Under the pieces are notes generated by a model. That model was not told the origin of the DNA and searched no databases. It was given only the letters and a program-made list of their open reading frames with translations. This document shows, piece after piece, positions 5,521 to 8,849 of a DNA stretch of 8,849 bases (position 1 is its first letter; every line of letters starts with the position of its first letter). This DNA comes from JBEKHI01 sp050012355 (GTDB lineage Bacteria > Actinomycetota > Actinomycetes > Streptosporangiales > Streptosporangiaceae): NCBI GenBank assembly GCA_050012355.1, contig JBEKHI010000350.1, positions 1 through 8,849 on the forward strand. Reading direction: 5' to 3'. A program made the position numbers and the translations under genes.

Positions 5521-6666
5521 CCCGGTTATCGCGTAAGTAACGGCCGCACACAGTTCGGTCACCGCGGCGACCAGCAGGCAGGTGGTGAGGGACCGGCTGG
5601 CGAGCGGACCGGCGAGCGCACTGCCCACCGCGAGGCCGCCGATCTTCAGGCTCGCGGCGGTGGTGAAGATCTGCCCGCGCATCGCTACCGGCGCTTCCCG
5701 GTGCCGCACCGCCAGCAGCGCGGTGAGCTGCGGACCATCCCCGGCGCCGCCGACCGCGACCGCGAGCATGGTGAACCAGCCGGGTGCGACCGCTGCCGCC
5801 GCCATCGCCAGGCAGAGCACCAGGGTGCTGGCGAAGACGATCCGGTCCGGCACGCGGGCGGGCCACCTCGCGAGGATCGAGTTCGCGATCAGCGCGGCCA
5901 CCGCCATCGCGCTGATCAGCAGCGCGCCGCGGGTCGATGCCCCCAGCCGCTGCTGGCCAAGTACCGGGCAGCACACGATCAGCATCCCGATCCCGATAAA
6001 GGACACGACGGAGGTCGCGGTCGCCCGGCGCAACCGGGGCCGGGCGAGGATCGCGGCGAACCCATCGGCGAGCTGCCGCCGCACCGAAACCGCGGGCGGT
6101 TCGCGGATGCGCACAGCCCCGGGGATGCTCAGCGCGGCCGGGACCGCGAGTGCGACCAGCGCGGCGGCGATGCCGGTCGCGAGCCGCGCGCCCGCCCAGG
6201 CGGCGATCAGGGCGGCGAGCGCCGGGCCGATCAGGCTCGCGGTGGTGAAGGTGAGCGCGTCGAGCGCCGACGCACGGGACAGGGCCTCGCCGCTCACCAG
6301 CCGGGGTACCTGAGATGTCCAGCCGCCCGCGACCGCCGGGGCGAACAGCCCGGTGACGAGCGCGATGCCGACGACGACCGGCAGGGCGAGCCGTCCCACG
6401 CTCGCTAGCAGCAGGCCGATCCCCAGCGCGTACGCTCCCAGCGTCGCCGCGAGTACCCGTTCCGGCCGCGGACTGCGGTCGATGAGCACACCAAACGCCG
6501 GTCCGCCCAGCGCCGCCGCGACCGTCAGGCCGGCCAGCAGCGCTGATCCCGCCACCGCCGAACCGGTGACCGCGAACCCCAGCAACAGCAACGCGGGCCC
6601 GGACATCTCGTCGCCGGTCCGCGCCACCGCCGCGCCACCCAGATAGCGCCAGTAACGGGAATTCAC
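5518..6666 (-). CDS. Major facilitator superfamily (MFS) transporter
   Basis: A 382-residue polytopic membrane protein of the MFS, probably a drug or metabolite exporter, substrate unknown. It is rich in Ala, Leu, Val and Gly, with about 10-12 hydrophobic helices; clear ones lie near 22-42, 43-62, 72-90, 94-114, 138-160, 162-182, 216-236, 246-264, 276-294, 296-316, 337-356 and 360-380. The family loop motif between helices 2 and 3 is present as GVLIDRSPRPERV (59-71), and a longer cytoplasmic loop (184-212) divides the two halves. Length is slightly short but within the family range. The start is GTG without a Shine-Dalgarno sequence; TAACGT lies six bases upstream, suggesting a leaderless mRNA. 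It is the first gene of the minus-strand cluster with LOR and FIST, and is divergent from the zinc-finger gene with only 14-23 bases between start codons. Confidence 0.88.
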   Translation of the reverse strand: MNSRYWRYLGGAAVARTGDEMSGPALLLLGFAVTGSAVAGSALLAGLTVAAALGGPAFGVLIDRSPRPERVLAATLGAYALGIGLLLASVGRLALPVVVGIALVTGLFAPAVAGGWTSQVPRLVSGEALSRASALDALTFTTASLIGPALAALIAAWAGARLATGIAAALVALAVPAALSIPGAVRIREPPAVSVRRQLADGFAAILARPRLRRATATSVVSFIGIGMLIVCCPVLGQQRLGASTRGALLISAMAVAALIANSILARWPARVPDRIVFASTLVLCLAMAAAAVAPGWFTMLAVAVGGAGDGPQLTALLAVRHREAPVAMRGQIFTTAASLKIGGLAVGSALAGPLASRSLTTCLLVAAVTELCAAVTYAITG

Positions 6667-6672
6667 CTAAAG

Positions 6673-6682
6673 ACGTTACAAT
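6673..6682. promoter_or_regulatory. Overlapping divergent -10 boxes
   Basis: On the plus strand TACAAT (6677-6682) is seven bases before the ATG at 6690. On the minus strand TAACGT (6678-6673) is six bases before the GTG at 6666. The two hexamers share two base pairs and face away from each other. Both fit leaderless starts and neither gene has a Shine-Dalgarno sequence. RNA polymerase could hardly occupy both at once, so the two operons would compete for one site. No good -35 is visible for either. Confidence 0.45.
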
Positions 6683-6689
6683 GGCCGGT

Positions 6690-7274
6690 ATGCGGTGGCA
6701 AGACGCTCTTGGAAGCACGGTGCATGACACCGCGCAGCGGGCCGCCGACCTGCTGGCCGTCCTGCTAGCCGACGCACCGGACCAGCGGGACCGTGTCATC
6801 GAGGTTCTCCGGGCGCACGGCGAACCAGAGCCGATCGAGATCTCCGGTGCGGATCTGGCGGGATTGCGCGCGGCCGCGCTCGAACTGCGCGAGGTATTCA
6901 CCTCGGCCGACGCCGCCGAGGCGGCCGCCCAGATCAATACCTTGCTCGCCCGGCACGCCCATCCCCCGCGGCTGACCACGCACGGCGGCCATTCCGGCTG
7001 GCACTTGCATGTCGACAGCGACGACGACGCGCCCTGGGGCGAGTGGTTCATCACCTCGTCGTGCCTGGCGCTCGCCGTGCTGCTCGCCGAACGCGGCGCA
7101 CCACCCGCTGGGATCTGCGCCTCGCCGTCGTGCGGCCAGCCGTTCGTCAACACCGGCCGGGGAAGCCCGCGACGCTACTGCTGCCCCGGCTGCGCGACCA
7201 GGGAACGCGTGGCCGCTCACCGGAAGCGCTCAGCTGGATTACGTTCCGTAGTTTTGGACAGGGTCTTGGCATGA
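6690..7274 (+). CDS. CGNR-type zinc-finger protein, predicted transcription regulator
   Basis: A 194-residue soluble protein with the layout of the ABATE/CGNR family of predicted stress-related regulators: a variable helical N-terminal domain and a C-terminal treble-clef-like zinc finger. Counting from the ATG at 6690, the finger uses Cys143-x4-Cys148-x15-Cys164-x3-Cys168 (CASPSCGQPF...YCCPGCATRERVAAHRKR), followed by a basic helix that could contact DNA. The namesake CGNR is CATR here, a divergent version. ATG 6690 is preferred over ATG 6681 because a TACAAT box overlaps the latter; using 6681 adds three residues (MAG). Its stop overlaps the permease start (ATGA), so the two are cotranslated. 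Being divergent from the MFS-LOR-FIST cluster, it is a natural candidate regulator of both units, but this is inference. Confidence 0.82.
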   Translation: MRWQDALGSTVHDTAQRAADLLAVLLADAPDQRDRVIEVLRAHGEPEPIEISGADLAGLRAAALELREVFTSADAAEAAAQINTLLARHAHPPRLTTHGGHSGWHLHVDSDDDAPWGEWFITSSCLALAVLLAERGAPPAGICASPSCGQPFVNTGRGSPRRYCCPGCATRERVAAHRKRSAGLRSVVLDRVLA

Positions 7275-8849
7275 ACACGCCAACCTCACCTGTTGACTCA
7301 GGTCTCAAGCAGCAGGTCGGTTTCATCGGGCTGGCCTGGGCCTCCGCGGGTTCGATCATCGGCTCCGGCTGGCTGTTCGGCGGCCTCGACTCAGCCGAGG
7401 CCGCAGGCGCCGCCGCCATCATCTCGTGGGTCATCGGCGCGGTCGCGCTGATGCTGCTGGCGCTGGTGCATGCCGAACTCGGCGGCATGTTCCCGCACGC
7501 CGGGGGCACTGGCAGATATCCGCACTACGCGTTCGGCACGGTGGCGGGCGCGTCGTTCGGCTGGTTCGCCTGGCTGCAGGCCGCCGCGGTCGCGCCCGTC
7601 GAGGTGCTGGCCCTGCTCAGCTACGGAACGGTGCACGTGTCCTGGCTGACCACCACCGACGCGACCGGTAACCCGGTACCTACGTGGCCGCGTGGGTACC
7701 TGATCGCGGCGGTGCTGCTGGCGCTCTTCGTCGGGATCAACTTCCTGGGCGTCCGGTGGCTAGCGCACACCAACAGCGCGGCCACCTGGTGGAAGCTCAG
7801 CATCCCGGTGCTCGCGATCATCGCCATCGGCGTCACCCGCTTCCACTCCGGCAACTTCACCGGCTTCGGGGGGTTCGCCCCGTACGGCGTGCACGGCATC
7901 TTCGCCGCCACCGCCAGCGGCGCGGTGATCTTCGCGCTGCTGGGGTTCGAGCAGGCCATTCAGTTCGGCGCCGAGAGCATCAACCCGCGCCGGGACATCC
8001 CCCGCGCGGTCATCGGCTCGATGGTGATCGGCGCGCTGATCTATATCCTGCTCGAGATCGTCTTCATCGCCGCGCTGCCCGCTTCGGCGCTGCGGCACGG
8101 CTGGTCGAGCATCCTGTTCGCCAACGCGCAGTTCGCGCCCTGGGCATCGCTGGCCTCGGCCGTCGGGCTCGGCTGGCTGGCGACCATCCTTTACATCGAC
8201 GCGCTCATCTCCCCGGCGGGCACCGGGCTGATCTACGTGAGCGCGACCGCCCGCATGTCCTACGGCCTATCCAAGAACGGCTACGTGCCGAGTGCCATGG
8301 AGAAGACCAACCAGCGTGGCGTCCCGTGGGGCAGCCTGATCGCGGCGTTCGTGACCGCGCTGGTCTTCTTCCTGCCGTTCCCGAGCTGGCAGAACCTGGT
8401 CGAGCTGATCACCTCGGCGACCGTGCTCATGTACGCGGGCGCGCCGCTGGCCTACGGGGTGTTCGCCAGCAAGCACGCGGACAAGCCGCGAGCGTACCGA
8501 CTCCGAGGCGGCGCGGTGATCGCGCCGGTCTCGTTCTTCATCGCGAACATGCTGATCTTCTGGGCGGGCTGGACCACCGCGTGGAAGCTCGGCATCGCGA
8601 TCGCGATCGGGTACGTCGTGATCGGGATCAACTACGTGTTCAAGCTCAACCCGCGGTCGCCGAGCCTGGACTGGCGGGCCGCGCAGTGGCTCCCGGTGTA
8701 CCTGATCGGGATGGGCGTGATCACCTGGCAGGGAACGTTCGGCAACGGCGCCGGGCACCTCCACCTCGGCTGGGACTTCCTGGTGGTCGCGGTGTTCAGC
8801 TTCGGCATCTACTACTGGGCACGCGCGGTCTCGCTGCCGGCCGCGACGA
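7271..8849 (+). CDS. APC-superfamily amino acid permease (3' end outside window)
   Basis: An inner-membrane amino acid or amine transporter of the APC superfamily; 526 residues are visible and the frame is still open at the window end. After a short polar N-terminus come about 12-14 hydrophobic helices. Helix 1 carries the unwound substrate-binding motif GSIIGSGWLFGG (27-38), and helix 6 carries FALLGFEQAIQFGAES (221-236), matching the family's GFE-type motif. The cytoplasmic loop before helix 9 is IYVSATARMSYGLSKNGYVP (321-340), close to the family R-x-x-Y-x-x-S-x-x-G pattern. The substrate cannot be told from these motifs. The start ATG overlaps the zinc-finger gene stop (ATGA), with AGGG seven bases upstream as a modest Shine-Dalgarno sequence. 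Length already exceeds many APC transporters (about 450-500), so the end is probably close. Confidence 0.9.
   Translation, partial: MNTPTSPVDSGLKQQVGFIGLAWASAGSIIGSGWLFGGLDSAEAAGAAAIISWVIGAVALMLLALVHAELGGMFPHAGGTGRYPHYAFGTVAGASFGWFAWLQAAAVAPVEVLALLSYGTVHVSWLTTTDATGNPVPTWPRGYLIAAVLLALFVGINFLGVRWLAHTNSAATWWKLSIPVLAIIAIGVTRFHSGNFTGFGGFAPYGVHGIFAATASGAVIFALLGFEQAIQFGAESINPRRDIPRAVIGSMVIGALIYILLEIVFIAALPASALRHGWSSILFANAQFAPWASLASAVGLGWLATILYIDALISPAGTGLIYVSATARMSYGLSKNGYVPSAMEKTNQRGVPWGSLIAAFVTALVFFLPFPSWQNLVELITSATVLMYAGAPLAYGVFASKHADKPRAYRLRGGAVIAPVSFFIANMLIFWAGWTTAWKLGIAIAIGYVVIGINYVFKLNPRSPSLDWRAAQWLPVYLIGMGVITWQGTFGNGAGHLHLGWDFLVVAVFSFGIYYWARAVSLPAAT

Noticed and set aside
5512..6408. Plus-strand open frames across the MFS gene
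   Set aside because: They are rich in Arg, Gly, Asp and Gln with no family resemblance and are antisense to a convincing membrane protein.
5507..7153. Very long open frame upstream of LOR on the minus strand, giving a 713-residue protein
   Set aside because: Only the last 164 residues look like a protein family. The rest is Arg/Gly/Pro-rich and runs antisense to the zinc-finger gene and out of frame with the MFS gene, a typical high-GC shadow.
8594..8607. 14-bp palindrome ATCGCGATCGCGAT
   Set aside because: It lies within the permease and is explained by repeated Ala-Ile codons (IAIAI); no regulatory context.
7621..8764. Minus-strand open frames across the APC permease
   Set aside because: They are antisense to a continuous membrane-protein frame with family motifs, so they are shadows.

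Overview
The window is high-GC DNA with G/C-rich third codon positions, GTG starts on several genes, a PASTA-type Ser/Thr kinase, a CGNR-like zinc-finger protein and many genes without Shine-Dalgarno sequences. Together these point to an actinomycete. Genus cannot be read from the sequence. No rRNA, tRNA, CRISPR array, transposase or phage gene is visible.

Layout. (1) Bases 1-1391 (+): the 3' part of an NCS1-family nucleobase/hydantoin/allantoin permease, then an Asp/Glu/hydantoin-type racemase joined by an ATGA stop/start overlap. This looks like a catabolic unit for a cyclic ureide (hydantoin or allantoin). (2) 1378-1899 (+): an unrecognised 173-aa protein that overlaps the racemase end but has its own -10-like box. 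(3) 1900-2053: a short, motif-dense intergenic region with two 12-bp palindromes in a 31-bp tandem arrangement and a GTAA/TTAC inverted-repeat cluster, leading into (4) 2054-3508 (+): a membrane Ser/Thr protein kinase with one extracellular PASTA-like domain and a Ser/Thr/Pro tail. (5) 3509-3814: a 306-bp gap between convergent genes with hairpins but no convincing gene. (6) 6666 down to 3815 (-): an MFS transporter, a LURP-one-related (LOR, tubby-like fold) protein and a FIST-domain protein, closely spaced and co-directional. (7) 6690-8849 (+): a CGNR-type zinc-finger regulator and an APC-superfamily amino acid permease, again joined by ATGA; the permease runs off the window.

How the parts may work together. 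The divergent centre at 6667-6689 is unusual. The MFS gene and the zinc-finger gene point away from each other, and their candidate -10 boxes overlap, so one site could set both the MFS-LOR-FIST operon and the regulator-permease operon. Several genes have a TANNNT box 6-11 bases before the start codon and no Shine-Dalgarno sequence, which suggests leaderless mRNAs. The most speculative but interesting unit is the MFS-LOR-FIST trio: a transporter, a protein of unknown bacterial function and a predicted small-ligand sensor. The kinase is preceded by operator-like repeats that no gene in the window explains.
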